Below, one piece after another: positions 24,323 through 33,472 of a stretch of 64,000 nucleotides of DNA. Numbering within the stretch: the first letter of the stretch is position 1; every line of letters begins with the position of its first letter. The stretch spans positions 158,920-222,919 of the forward strand of contig JABDGQ010000001.1 in NCBI GenBank assembly GCA_013285965.1. The letters are read 5' to 3'. The DNA is from Chlamydiota bacterium. GTDB lineage: Bacteria; Chlamydiota; Chlamydiia; Chlamydiales; Parachlamydiaceae. The position numbers and the translations under genes are program-made. The notes under the pieces were generated by a model. That model was given only the letters and a program-made list of their open reading frames with translations, did not search any database and was not told the origin of the DNA.

Positions 24323-25858
24323 TTAACCAGCCCTATTAAAATCTATTTCGACCAATTGCCCAAATTTTTGGACTATCTTACTTAAACTAGGACGCAAGCG
24401 AAAATCATCTGCCATCATTTCTTGAATAAGTTGTATCATCTCCAATATTTCTGGATGTGGATAATTTTTTGCTAATTTTGTAAAAAGTATTTCATTTTGA
24501 GCTTTATGTAATGGTTTCTTGGTATCATGTGGGTGACCGGCAACCTTTACATGTGGATAGGTGCAAAACAGAACTTTAAAAATTACTACCCCTAACGCAA
24601 AAGTTTCAACACCTTCCATTAATTTTTGGGCAAATTCTCGGAATTTATTAAGCATCTGCACTCGTAATTGAACATCAGTATCTAATGGATGAGTCATAAA
24701 AATATGATCTACCATTTCAAGTATAATAAAGCGCAGTGACTGTGCATCTCTGGCATGTATACTATCTACGCTAAAAGTCGCCCTTAGTGAATCTATGTAG
24801 CAAAAGTCATCCACTGTAAGGCCATCTTGAGAAAGCATGTTTTCAAATCGATTAAACATCTCATTAATTTTGATCGAGTCTGCATAATCAGAAATATGTG
24901 GTTCATAACCATTAGCACTTTTTTCTACTAAAATGTTTTCCACCTTAATATCGCGATTAAAATAGCCTTTCATAAATATTTTATTAAGACTATCAGCTAT
25001 TTTAAAGCAGATTTTAATGCGTGCTGGTATAGTAACTTGATTAAATTCTGGATTTAGAATTATATCTAATAGATCGCCACCGTTATAAAAATGTTCTACA
25101 CAAGCTTTAGTTACTTTGTTTTTCAAAATAGTATCAATTAGCGCAAGCGGTGGTTGCTGCATTTGTACCAAACCATTTCCTTGCACATCAGCATATAGAG
25201 CTTTAATCTTGTAAAATTGCAATCTGAATTTCTCATTAGCGATTCGCATCAATTTCATTGAAGTGCTTTCTAGCGGTGTTTTTAAAATAGCATAAGTAGC
25301 TTTGCTTATATCGATAATTTTATAAACTGAGCTTTCAGATCCCGAGACAAATGGGAGAGTATAAATATTAGGTAAATTTAAAATATAAAACTGACGTGTC
25401 ACATAAAAGGATGAATGTGCCAGCAGATCAGCAATCTCATCACTCGGATAAGAGACTTCCGTATTACTTTCGTTGGAGACTGATGGTACGCCATGATGTG
25501 GGTAGTAAGCTTCAGTATTCATTAAAACAGAGACTGGTCGTGTTTTATCTCTATTTCCGTTATTGAAAAGTGGAAGAGTATCAATTTGACAAAAAGAATG
25601 ATCGGCATTAGCACTATGTGCAAAAAAACGATATGCAGTGGCAATTAAAGCAACAAGACTGTCTTTTGCTATGACTGCGCGCCCTTTCAGCATCAAGCAA
25701 TTACCGGCGATATCATAATTTCTACTAATACTCTCAGCTATTTGCCCTACGATATTATCGGCTAAACGCATTGCAAGATTATTAGCTACTTGAGCATTAA
25801 CATAGCCTTGATGCGGTTGTTTATGATGTAAAGGTGGTTTATTAAATCCTACGGTCAT
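24323..25858 (-). CDS. Diverged Ser/Thr protein kinase-like protein (paralogue 1)
   Basis: 511 residues, ATG with AAAGG 7 bases upstream. Residues 1-165 are a family-specific N-terminal domain. The kinase domain follows: glycine loop SGSESSVYK (172-180), Lys193 (YAILKTP), catalytic loop FNRDIKVENIL (Asp303, Lys305, Asn308; HRD has Asn for His) and metal-binding Asp324 in ISDYADS, where DFG is altered. All residues needed for catalysis are present. It pairs with the paralogue at 26414-27958. No membrane segment. A secreted effector or cytoplasmic kinase are both possible. Confidence 0.75.
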   Translation of the reverse strand: MTVGFNKPPLHHKQPHQGYVNAQVANNLAMRLADNIVGQIAESISRNYDIAGNCLMLKGRAVIAKDSLVALIATAYRFFAHSANADHSFCQIDTLPLFNNGNRDKTRPVSVLMNTEAYYPHHGVPSVSNESNTEVSYPSDEIADLLAHSSFYVTRQFYILNLPNIYTLPFVSGSESSVYKIIDISKATYAILKTPLESTSMKLMRIANEKFRLQFYKIKALYADVQGNGLVQMQQPPLALIDTILKNKVTKACVEHFYNGGDLLDIILNPEFNQVTIPARIKICFKIADSLNKIFMKGYFNRDIKVENILVEKSANGYEPHISDYADSIKINEMFNRFENMLSQDGLTVDDFCYIDSLRATFSVDSIHARDAQSLRFIILEMVDHIFMTHPLDTDVQLRVQMLNKFREFAQKLMEGVETFALGVVIFKVLFCTYPHVKVAGHPHDTKKPLHKAQNEILFTKLAKNYPHPEILEMIQLIQEMMADDFRLRPSLSKIVQKFGQLVEIDFNRAG

Positions 25859-26413
25859 TTTAATACCTTTTAATTACTAAATTTTAAATTTAAACATAAC
25901 AATTTTTTGTTATTATGTAATGTAAATTTTATATTGTTGTTTTTTGTTTTTTTATATTTATACATATCTTTAAAAAAAGATAATGGAAAACATTAAGCGA
26001 TTAACAACAAAATCACAACAAAAAAATGAAATTAAAATCAAACTAAGTAATAAAATTATTGTTTATTAAACTGTTAACATATTCTAACTATATCTTTAAC
26101 ATAATATTAACACTTAATAAACTAAAATTAACTTTTAATATAAATAAATAATTTTGAATTAAATGAATTGAAGAAAACACATTTTGCTATTTAAAAATAT
26201 GAGTTTTGAATTGCAAAACGTGTTTTAGCATTGCGAGACTATAATAGACTTTTTTCGAAACTACATTTATTTGTTAAAATTGTCTTTTTTGGCATCTTTA
26301 ATCCCCAATTTTTCGGGTCTTCTTGCAAATAGGCTCTTAAAATTTGGAATCAAATCTGCTCAAAAAATATCAATTTTCCCAAAAAAAGCCAGTTTACAAA
26401 GAAGTCTAATATT
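25859..26413. other. AT-rich intergenic region with a full family A element
   Basis: Bases 25859-26244 are extremely AT-rich, with no gene supported. They must hold the promoter of kinase paralogue 1. The element at 26245-26408 fills the rest. Confidence 0.6.
26245..26408. mobile_element. Family A element, full-length copy (164 bp)
   Basis: TAGACTTTTTTCGAAACTAC to AGCCAGTTTACAAAGAAGTCTA. Same length as the copies at 11697 and 42462. It lies 5 bases beyond the stop of kinase paralogue 2. Confidence 0.9.
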
Positions 26414-27958
26414 TTAGGAGTTTTTGTTACTAAAATCTGCGTTGATTAATTTTGCAAATTTTTGCGTCACTTTCGCTAAACTAGGACGTAAGCGATAATC
26501 ACCTAGCATCATTTCTTTAATAAGATTCACCATTTCCACCATTCCATGGTAAGGATATTTTTTTATTAATTTGGAAAAAAGCATTTTATTTTGAGCCTTA
26601 TGTAATGGTTTCTCGGTATCATGTGGGTGACCGACAATATTCACATGTGGACTAGTACAGAATAAAATATTGAAAAAAACTATACCCAGAGCAAAAACTT
26701 GGCTAGCCTCAAACAATTTACGACCTTCTATTTTAAATTCTTCTAGCACTTTCAAACGGAGCTCAAGATCACTTATGTGCGGATAAATTTTGAAAATATG
26801 CTTAACTAATGTAAACATGATAAAACTAAGCGGTTGTGTATCATTATAATGTATACATTCGGCTGTACAAGGAGCTTCTTTTAAAGATTTTAAATAAGCA
26901 GAGTCTTCCAGCGTGAGAGCTTCTTGTCTGAGCATTGTTTCAAATCTATCAAACATGGTCTTGATATGAATGCTATCAGCATAATCTGCAATCACCGGGT
27001 CATATCCAGTAGCATTTGGCTCCATTAAAATATTTTCTATTTTAACATCTCGGTGATAATAACCGCGCTCTGTTAATTTACAAAGGCTATCGCCAATTTT
27101 AAAACAAAAAGCAATGCGTTCGTCAATAACAATCTCAGAATATCTGGGGCTTATGATCACGTCGAAAAGATCACCACCCTTATAAAAGTGTTCCAGTGAT
27201 CCTTTAATAGTTCTATTGCCAATACACAGATCAATAATTGCTTGCGAAGGTTTTTGTATGTTAATTTTTCCAATCCGCTGTACATCATAATACAAAGCAG
27301 ACACTTTTTCCTGCTGTAGGCAAAACTTTTCATTAGCGCTTTGCATTAATCTAGGTCGCGTGCTCTGTAAAGGTGTTTTTAAAATTGTAAAACCCCCTTT
27401 GCTCAAATTGATAATTTTAAAAACAGAGCTCTCAGCCCCCGAAATCAATGGTGTTTTAGCATACAGATCAGGTAGTTTGAATATTTGGAATTGGCGATTG
27501 ATACAGAAAGACGAATGTGCCAAAATATCGGCTAATTGTGGATTTGGATAAATGACTACATCGTCCATTTCATTGGTTGCTGATGCAATTGACCGATCTG
27601 GATGATAAGCTTCTGTGTTGATGACTACAGAGACAGTATCTGTTTTGTCACCCTTTTCATTAATTATAGGGGTAGTATCGACTTGGCAAAATGTCAGTTT
27701 TGCATTAGCCGGATCGATAAAAAAACGATGACCCACAGTTATTAGTGTGACAAGGCTGTCCTTTAGAATTACAACTCTTCCGTTAAGTTTTAAACAATTA
27801 TCATCTATTTCAAAATTTGTGCAGATATCATCTATTATTTTTTTCAGTAGATGTTCACTAATTTCTACTGTCATACTATATTCACTTTCTTGATCATCAT
27901 CAATAATGGAAAATTGTTGATGCATAGGTGTGTTTTTAATTGTAAATTCGATAGACAT
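26414..27958 (-). CDS. Diverged Ser/Thr protein kinase-like protein (paralogue 2)
   Basis: 514 residues from the ATG at 27958, which has GGAG 6 bases upstream; an ATG four codons earlier has no ribosome site. It is alignable over its length with the gene at 24323-25858: the same N-terminal block (LKLNGRVVILKDSLVTLIT), glycine loop SGAESSVFK, catalytic Lys (FTILKTP), an intact catalytic loop YHRDVKIENIL, and IADYADS in place of DFG. The C-terminal lobe shows HNKAQNKMLF-like and LRPSLAKVTQKF blocks shared by both. The two arose by tandem duplication and have diverged strongly. Confidence 0.77.
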   Translation of the reverse strand: MSIEFTIKNTPMHQQFSIIDDDQESEYSMTVEISEHLLKKIIDDICTNFEIDDNCLKLNGRVVILKDSLVTLITVGHRFFIDPANAKLTFCQVDTTPIINEKGDKTDTVSVVINTEAYHPDRSIASATNEMDDVVIYPNPQLADILAHSSFCINRQFQIFKLPDLYAKTPLISGAESSVFKIINLSKGGFTILKTPLQSTRPRLMQSANEKFCLQQEKVSALYYDVQRIGKINIQKPSQAIIDLCIGNRTIKGSLEHFYKGGDLFDVIISPRYSEIVIDERIAFCFKIGDSLCKLTERGYYHRDVKIENILMEPNATGYDPVIADYADSIHIKTMFDRFETMLRQEALTLEDSAYLKSLKEAPCTAECIHYNDTQPLSFIMFTLVKHIFKIYPHISDLELRLKVLEEFKIEGRKLFEASQVFALGIVFFNILFCTSPHVNIVGHPHDTEKPLHKAQNKMLFSKLIKKYPYHGMVEMVNLIKEMMLGDYRLRPSLAKVTQKFAKLINADFSNKNS

Positions 27959-28283
27959 TTTATTCTCCATTAAATTTTAATTTACATTAGCGTTAACTAT
28001 TATAAATTAATATAATTATATATAGCGTTGATAATGTTGTTTTTTATATTTGAGCATATCTTTAAAAAGATAAGCCGGGAGGGTAACACTTCAGCAACAA
28101 AATGGCAATATAAAATGTAAATTAAAAAGCATAAATATTACTTATTAAGTAAGCAACAACTTACAATTATTTGTTAAACAAAACATTAACACTAACTATA
28201 TATTAAAGTTTATAGTATCAACAACAATAAAAAAAATATTATTTGCAAGAGTGCCGATTCATCCAAATATAGATATTCTATTA

Positions 28284-28347
28284 GTCTTCTTTAGAAACTG
28301 GCTTTTTTTTGGAAAAATTGATATTTTTTGAGTAGATTTAATTCCAA
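28284..28347. mobile_element. Family A element, left-half fragment
   Basis: TAGTCTTCTTTAGAAACTGGC through GAGTAGATTTAATTCCAA matches the first 65 bases of full copies. The decayed insertion sequence starts at once, so it probably inserted into this element. Confidence 0.75.
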
Positions 28348-28388
28348 TAAGAACCTGTTCGAAATCTTTTTAAAAGAGTATAAAGTTT

Positions 28389-28510
28389 ATGTTCAACAAT
28401 CCATTGGAGATAACCTTGACTCATTCCTATCCAAGCAATATCAATCCCGAACTATTTGAATGGGCTGTAGAACGTTCCTTTGCCTGGTTGGAGAAGTGCC
28501 TTAGGTTATG
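28389..28510 (+). pseudogene. IS5-family transposase, C-terminal remnant
   Basis: A 40-codon frame ending FEWAVERSFAWLEKCLRL. The block W-V-E-R-[ST]-F-A-W-L is the conserved C-terminal helix (C1 Glu region) of IS5-family DDE transposases. The front of the gene is missing, and the frame stops where the cassette's left inverted repeat begins. Confidence 0.7.
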
Positions 28511-28815
28511 AAAAAATTATAAACTACCACAGAGCCCACAGAGGGGGGTATGAATTATTCAGCCAATCTTAATGTATCAGAAGAGATAGATGGACGTGAA
28601 ACTGATCCTTTAACGGGTAATATTATAGGAGCTGCTATCGATGTACATCGTGCATTGGGGGCCTGGTTTACTTGAATCAGCCTACTTATTTAAAGCTCTA
28701 TGGAACTTACGCTAGAGGATTATTTATCAATTTCAATGTAAAACGTTTGGTAGAAAGCATTCGTCAAATGAAGACATAACCCCTCTCTGTACGCTTTGTG
28801 GTAGTTTTTATTTTT
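28511..28815. mobile_element. Inverted-repeat cassette carrying a GxxExxY gene remnant
   Basis: Bases 28511-28552 (AACTACCACAGAGCCCACAG...) and 28775-28815 (...TACGCTTTGTGGTAGTTTTT) are about 40-bp imperfect inverted repeats. They bracket the broken GxxExxY gene exactly. GxxExxY genes in other bacteria are often accompanied by CCACAGAGGCACAGAG-like repeats, which fits. It is inserted within the transposase remnant. Confidence 0.65.
28550..28779 (+). pseudogene. GxxExxY family (PDDEXK_3-like) gene, broken
   Basis: The start reads DPLTGNIIGAAIDVHRALG, the typical N-terminus. One frameshift follows, then PGLLESAY in the next frame, then a large internal deletion, then GLFINFNVKRLVESIRQMK, the typical C-terminus. 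The ATG has GGGGGG 2 bases upstream. The family belongs to the PD-(D/E)XK nuclease superfamily; the central catalytic part is gone, so no activity is expected. Confidence 0.78.
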
Positions 28816-28915
28816 GTAATTTATTTTTTATACAAGAAAAATTTCAAGAGAGATGATGCATCAAAAAAAGATTCTGAACAGGTTCTAAGAAAGTTAATCA
28901 AAAATAGATCAGGTA

Positions 28916-29905
28916 ATGAACGTGGAAAACCTTATAAAAGCATGTCCTTGTGGTAGTAAACAAGAATATAACGATTGCTGCAAGCCCTTACACGATGGTG
29001 CCTTACCAAAAAACGCCCACGCTTTAATGCGTGCCCGTTATAGCGCCTATGTATTAGATCTTCCCGACTATGTCATTGCCACTACTCATCCAGCTAGTCC
29101 GCAATACTCCGAAAACAAATTTGGTTGGAAAAGGAGCATTTCGCAATTCTCACGTAATTCACAATTTGATCATCTGGAGATTTTGGATTTCAAGGAGCAA
29201 CACAATCTAGCTATCGTTACTTTTACCGCTTATTTGGCCCAAAATGGGCACGATACTAGTTTTACTGAAAGAAGTTATTTTGAGAAAATCGGTGCACAGT
29301 GGCTCTATCGCGGTGGTCAATTAGCACAAGGTCATGCTCCTAATTTGATTACTACGGGTCAATTAATGCTTTTGCCACTGGCATATTATGGTGAGGCCAT
29401 TTTGAACAAACCCTCTGAACCAGTATTTGAAATCACTCCAGCTATCGAAAAACTGGTACAAGAAATGATTCAGACCATGGATGTGTACGATGGTGTTGGT
29501 TTAGCAGCACCACAGGTGCATCATGCTATTCGTTTGTTTATCATGCGTACCCCTATTGAAAATAATCAAGGTGGCTATGGCACAGGTGAACTACAAGTTT
29601 ACATTAATCCCACCATCTCATTCCCAAGCAAAGAAATGTGGCGCTCACCGGAAGGTTGTCTTTCTATTCCGACAGTGCGTGCTCAGGTAGAACGTCCGCA
29701 CGCTATAACAATAGAATATACAACGCTTGAGGGAAAAACCCTCATGCGTCGCGTTAGCGGCTGGGAAGCGCGTATTATGCAACATGAATACGATCATATT
29801 GAGGGCATTCTTTTCATTGATCGCCTACCTCATGATGAGCGTGTGAAACTAAAACCCTTACTTAAAAATCTAAAAAAACGCATTCATGATGGGCAAGAGT
29901 TGTAA
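28916..29905 (+). CDS. def: YchJ-like domain fused to peptide deformylase
   Basis: 329 residues. Residues 1-142 are a YchJ/UPF0225-like domain: the SEC-C zinc motif CPCGSKQEYNDCC (Cys10, 12, 21, 22), then LMRARYSAY and FTERSYFEK. Residues 150-329 are a complete peptide deformylase with GVGLAAPQ (193-200), EGCLS (Cys248 metal ligand) and QHEYDH (His290, Glu291, His294). The enzyme removes the formyl group from new proteins on the ribosome. The SEC-C part may bind ribosomes or SecA-like partners, which is inference. AGG lies 2 bases before the ATG, so the start is only fairly sure. The frame is continuous across the fusion. Confidence 0.9.
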   Translation: MNVENLIKACPCGSKQEYNDCCKPLHDGALPKNAHALMRARYSAYVLDLPDYVIATTHPASPQYSENKFGWKRSISQFSRNSQFDHLEILDFKEQHNLAIVTFTAYLAQNGHDTSFTERSYFEKIGAQWLYRGGQLAQGHAPNLITTGQLMLLPLAYYGEAILNKPSEPVFEITPAIEKLVQEMIQTMDVYDGVGLAAPQVHHAIRLFIMRTPIENNQGGYGTGELQVYINPTISFPSKEMWRSPEGCLSIPTVRAQVERPHAITIEYTTLEGKTLMRRVSGWEARIMQHEYDHIEGILFIDRLPHDERVKLKPLLKNLKKRIHDGQEL

Positions 29906-29921
29906 CTTTTGATTTTCAGTA

Positions 29922-29988
29922 ACTCACCTTAAGCATAATTTAGAGAGCGCCTTTAAAATCACTTGTTCAAATTATGCGTAAGGTGAGT
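29922..29988. mobile_element. Family B element, short copy (67 bp)
   Basis: ACTCACCTTAAGCATAATTT to CAAATTATGCGTAAGGTGAGT. It lacks the central hairpin, and the flanks CAGTA and TGCTT do not match, so recombination or deletion has altered it. Its right end encodes the last residues and stop of the minus-strand gene at 29972-30775. Confidence 0.85.
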
Positions 29989-30775
29989 TGCTTTCTAATT
30001 CTAACGGTTTATCAACACCTGTAAGTTCAATCGTAGTGGTCATTAAAACAAGTTTTTTTCCTTTCGCATCTTTAATGTCGTAATCGCTATCGGCATTAAA
30101 AACAACTAAATCACCCTCTTGCGGTTTTAATAATAATTTAGAGGCCAATTTTTTCTCTGGATTACCACCTTCATCTAGCTCCAATGTAGTGCCACCTTTA
30201 TCCATATTTAAATAGAGAAAAGCATGCATTTGTATTTTAGTTGCCACTGTTTCATCTTTGCAGGTATTAATTCCCAAAGCACCTTTAAATGCTTGTTCTT
30301 CTGCGCTGAACATCTTGTAAGTGGCCACATTAGTACTCATCCTTACCCCTGCATGCCAACTTTCATCTAAAGCGCAAAATAATTCTTTAATGGGTAAGTA
30401 AAAATCATAGGCTTGCTGCCTTGTTTGCATACTGCTAGTTGACAATCTTGCCGACAGATTTTCTATGTAAGAACCTTTTACAGAATAGTGATTTAAGTCT
30501 AATCTGTATATTTTTTGACAAGTCTTTCTACAATTTTCTGCGGCAAAAAATTTAGAAACAATAAGCACTCTTAATTTTTTTTCACTCAACGCAAGTAAAC
30601 TAGTGGTACGAATATCAGTGTCAAGTAAGACTCCCGATAGCTCGCCTTTAAGCAGCCTGCTTTCCAATTCACCGCACATCAACGGACGTTGCGGCGAAGA
30701 ATAGCAAATGGTACGGACACTTAAATGACTTAAACTCTGTGGAAGCAGACGAAAAAGGGCTGACATTTGAAACAT
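29972..30775 (-). CDS. Unknown protein whose C-terminus is encoded by a family B element
   Basis: 267 residues. No signal peptide; Cys-rich in the middle (AAENCRKTCQKIYRL). Residues 190-250 (FLYLNMDKGGTTLELDEGG, LLKPQEGDLVVFNAD) resemble the strand order of 2-oxoglutarate/iron dioxygenases of the prolyl-hydroxylase type, but I cannot place the iron-binding His residues, so this is weak. The final residues NSPYA and the stop TAA are encoded in the end of the family B element, so the native C-terminus was replaced. Convergent with the deformylase fusion. Confidence 0.55.
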   Translation of the reverse strand: MFQMSALFRLLPQSLSHLSVRTICYSSPQRPLMCGELESRLLKGELSGVLLDTDIRTTSLLALSEKKLRVLIVSKFFAAENCRKTCQKIYRLDLNHYSVKGSYIENLSARLSTSSMQTRQQAYDFYLPIKELFCALDESWHAGVRMSTNVATYKMFSAEEQAFKGALGINTCKDETVATKIQMHAFLYLNMDKGGTTLELDEGGNPEKKLASKLLLKPQEGDLVVFNADSDYDIKDAKGKKLVLMTTTIELTGVDKPLELESNSPYA

Positions 30776-31317
30776 AATTGCCTTAAGTTATTTTTGATTA
30801 TTGTTAAAACAGACTTATTTAACTAGCCTTGCACCTAATATGAAGGGTGCTCAAGGTGACTTATTTAACAAAACATTTTGATTAAAAAATTGACTTTATT
30901 TTGAACTTTACGAGAGTTATGCTTACTCAAAACTCAATTTTATAGATAAATATATAATTTATCAGCAAGACTATTTATGCATGTTGTCACCGAAATCGAC
31001 ATAATCTTAAACTTTTTAATAGTCTTGGTTGCTACTCTTCACTATATCAATCGCGGCGTGCAATTTTTTTATTTTATTAGGCAATTATAAAGAATCCCCC
31101 CTTTGTTATTACTAATACTTAAATTTTTTATGATAATTTGGTTAGTTTTCTTGCATTTTATTATTTGAAATGTTACACTGTATTTACTTTCTCTTATCTC
31201 ATTGAGAAAAAGTTGAATGAGGAACTACAGAATAACTAATTGATAATTAGTAATATATGGCTAAGTAGCCTCGGCAACTAGCCTCACAAACAATAATTAA
31301 AAAAATGGAGTTTATTT
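30776..31317. other. Intergenic region, no gene supported
   Basis: 542 bases between divergent genes. Near 30816-30850, CTAGCCTTGCACCTAATATG is a worn family B end that pairs with GGGTGCTCAAGGTG as a small hairpin. The rest is AT-rich, probably the leader and promoter of the gene at 31318. Confidence 0.5.
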
Positions 31318-32787
31318 ATGGAGCCAGTAAAAGGCGGTGTTAAAACCGATCAAGCTAATGTTCAAGAGCCAAGCTTATTGCAAAGCGTACTAAATAGTGT
31401 ACAACAAAAATGTTCGGATTTCGCCAACAATTTGATTGTTGCTATGAAAGCAGCTTCTTCAAACGCCCGCACCTATGGTGCATTTGATGAAGGTTCGGGT
31501 GGTTCAAGCTTTAGACCAATCTATTTTGACGACCAAAGCAACGTTACGATGGGTGATAAAATTGAACCTATTGATGGTGAATCAGACGATGCTTTCCACA
31601 GTAGAGTCTGTCTTCAAGTAAAATCTACCTTTTTTGGCCTTTTTGCAGTAACTATTGTCTTATTTTCAAGTGCTACTGCTTGGGCTCGTCGTCCAGGTGC
31701 AGCAGAAACAGCAGAAAGCAAAAAAATCGATGATTTGAAAGCCACTTGCCAAAAGAATGGCATTGCATTTAGCGTGAAACCACAATACTGGGAAGCAATG
31801 GATACGCAGATCGCCTTTAAGCTGATGCAAAAACAACTCGCTGGAATTTTTGCACGCATTGGCGCGCTTTTCGCAGGAATTAACAATGTTTTATTTGTGG
31901 CCTCAGATGGTGGTAATAAATCGGTACAATCTATTAGTGGAATGCAAAGTGAAACGGCGACAAATCTTGTTGATGGAGAAAGCGTTACTATCCATGGCGA
32001 TAATGCAGGCGAGTTTGGTGGCAAAGATATTCAAGATAGGCTTCTTAAAAACACTGTAGAACAGACCAAGCAATATTGTAGTGATCGTTTTTATAACTCC
32101 ATTGCACCCACTAGTAATATTGTTATGCCATTTTTCTGTGGCAGTCACATTTATCCACTTTGTGATGTGGATGTGATGAAACATATTGCTAATACTAAAG
32201 AGGGTGATAAACTCAAATACAACGCCGCTGATTTCTCAGTTGACAAGACTGATAAGAAAAAAAATCCTATCAACGCATTTACCGATGGTCTTGTTAGCGT
32301 CGAGGCAGTCGACATGCGTAATGCATTAGGTGATGTCATTGTTAAGAACGGTGCGATTTTTGAGGGCGATAAAGCAAACTTCTTATCTTTAAAACAAAGG
32401 GTTAAAGATACTGCTGATGCTGCCAAAGCGCAACCAAATGATAAGTCTTTAGCCACTGCTGCTAAAGCTGCCAAGGAGGCTTTTGATGATCTACCAGCTA
32501 CCAAAGCTTTCAATAAATTGTATGGTATGATCATTACTCATAGTCTTATTCGCGCTCACATCCAAAATACAAAAACGACTCATATTAATTTGGGTGTGTT
32601 TAAAGTGGATGGCAAAGAGATTAAAGCCTCGCATTACTTAGGTGAAGCTGTAAGACTTCAGAAAACTTACGTTACTGGAAGAAATTTGGATGGCTATGGT
32701 ACTAATGAAGGTACCGATATCACCACAAGAGTATTGCGTTTTGCCGCATGGGCCTTTGGTTATGACAAAGCACCATCACAAGCATAG
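31318..32787 (+). CDS. Large protein of unknown function with one membrane segment
   Basis: 489 residues; GGAG 8 bases before the ATG. One hydrophobic stretch at residues 102-120 (FFGLFAVTIVLFSSATAWA) and a second weaker one near 178-195. The rest is soluble and Ala/Lys/Asp-rich. Residues 355-390 form a helical Ala-Lys stretch (ADAAKAQPNDKSLATAAKA). No family recognised. A 540-bp leader before it and a strong terminator after it show a separate, probably well-expressed unit. An inclusion-membrane or effector role can be imagined but not supported. Confidence 0.65.
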   Translation: MEPVKGGVKTDQANVQEPSLLQSVLNSVQQKCSDFANNLIVAMKAASSNARTYGAFDEGSGGSSFRPIYFDDQSNVTMGDKIEPIDGESDDAFHSRVCLQVKSTFFGLFAVTIVLFSSATAWARRPGAAETAESKKIDDLKATCQKNGIAFSVKPQYWEAMDTQIAFKLMQKQLAGIFARIGALFAGINNVLFVASDGGNKSVQSISGMQSETATNLVDGESVTIHGDNAGEFGGKDIQDRLLKNTVEQTKQYCSDRFYNSIAPTSNIVMPFFCGSHIYPLCDVDVMKHIANTKEGDKLKYNAADFSVDKTDKKKNPINAFTDGLVSVEAVDMRNALGDVIVKNGAIFEGDKANFLSLKQRVKDTADAAKAQPNDKSLATAAKAAKEAFDDLPATKAFNKLYGMIITHSLIRAHIQNTKTTHINLGVFKVDGKEIKASHYLGEAVRLQKTYVTGRNLDGYGTNEGTDITTRVLRFAAWAFGYDKAPSQA

Positions 32788-32823
32788 CTGACACCTTAAT
32801 AGTGTCTCAAAGATATTGCTAAA

Positions 32824-32860
32824 AATTAAGGAACCTTAGTTAAGGTTCCTTAATTTTTTT
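32824..32860 (+). terminator. Strong intrinsic terminator
   Basis: AATTAAGGAACCTTA and TAAGGTTCCTTAATT form a perfect 15-bp stem with a 2-base junction and are followed by a run of T. It lies 37 bases after the stop at 32787. Confidence 0.92.
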
Positions 32861-33088
32861 AAAATAGATTTTTAAAAAATTTTGTTTGATTTTTTCCACA
32901 CATGACTTATTGTTCGATTTAGTGGAGCTATTACTTCATGTAAATTTAACTGGAGTTCACTAAACCAGATGTAAAATGTGCATTACCGTTAACATTTTGC
33001 ACTCAAAATATGTTGACTTATGTGACATTAAATCGTTTTTAGTGAAGTTTGGTTAAGGTTTAAAAAAATCTTAAACAGGTTTGATAGA

Positions 33089-33472
33089 ATGAAAAATCAA
33101 CTTTTATTTTGTTCTGCCTTATGCCTAGTGGCATTAACCAGCTGTGAACAACCAAAGCACACAGATAATGTGATTCGCAATCAACAAAACATGCCTAACG
33201 GCATGCTCAATGATCAGGCCGAAAATGATGCCGATCGTGCAATCAATCAAAAAATTCGCCAAGCATTAGTGGAAGATGTGATGTTATCACCTCATGTCAA
33301 AACTATTCGCATTATCACCGCTAATGGCATAGTTACCTTACGAGGTACAGTTTTTGGTGAAAAAGAGAAAAATGAGATCGCCAAAAGAGTCAAAGGGGTT
33401 GCCGGCGTCAAAAATGTCGACAACCAAATTGAAATTGTACGCATGGACAAAATGACTGTCGCCCCTGAATAA
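33089..33472 (+). CDS. BON-domain lipoprotein
   Basis: 127 residues. A lipoprotein signal ends in ALTSC (Cys19). Residues 52-125 are one BON domain: INQKIRQALVEDVMLSPHVK, ITANGIVTLRGTVFGEKEK and VAGVKNVDNQIEIV. BON proteins such as OsmY and DolP bind phospholipid or stabilise the envelope under stress. It is probably anchored to the outer membrane from the periplasmic side. It stands alone, ended by a hairpin. Confidence 0.87.
   Translation: MKNQLLFCSALCLVALTSCEQPKHTDNVIRNQQNMPNGMLNDQAENDADRAINQKIRQALVEDVMLSPHVKTIRIITANGIVTLRGTVFGEKEKNEIAKRVKGVAGVKNVDNQIEIVRMDKMTVAPE

Larger units (their letters stand above)
28351..28885. mobile_element. Decayed IS5-like insertion sequence with 3-bp target duplication
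   Basis: The ends GAACCTGTTCGAAATCTTTT (28351) and AAAAAAAGATTCTGAACAGG (ending TTC at 28885) are inverted repeats with two or three mismatches. TAA flanks both sides (28348-28350, 28886-28888), a size used by several IS5 subgroups. Only the end of a transposase gene remains (28389-28510), and a GxxExxY cassette occupies the rest. Confidence 0.7.
27959..28915. other. Gene-free region: AT-rich leader and nested decayed elements
   Basis: Bases 27959-28280 are AT-rich with nothing recognised beyond the kinase 2 promoter area. A family A left half (28284-28347) is followed by a decayed insertion sequence (28351-28885) that itself carries a GxxExxY cassette. These are listed separately. Confidence 0.7.
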
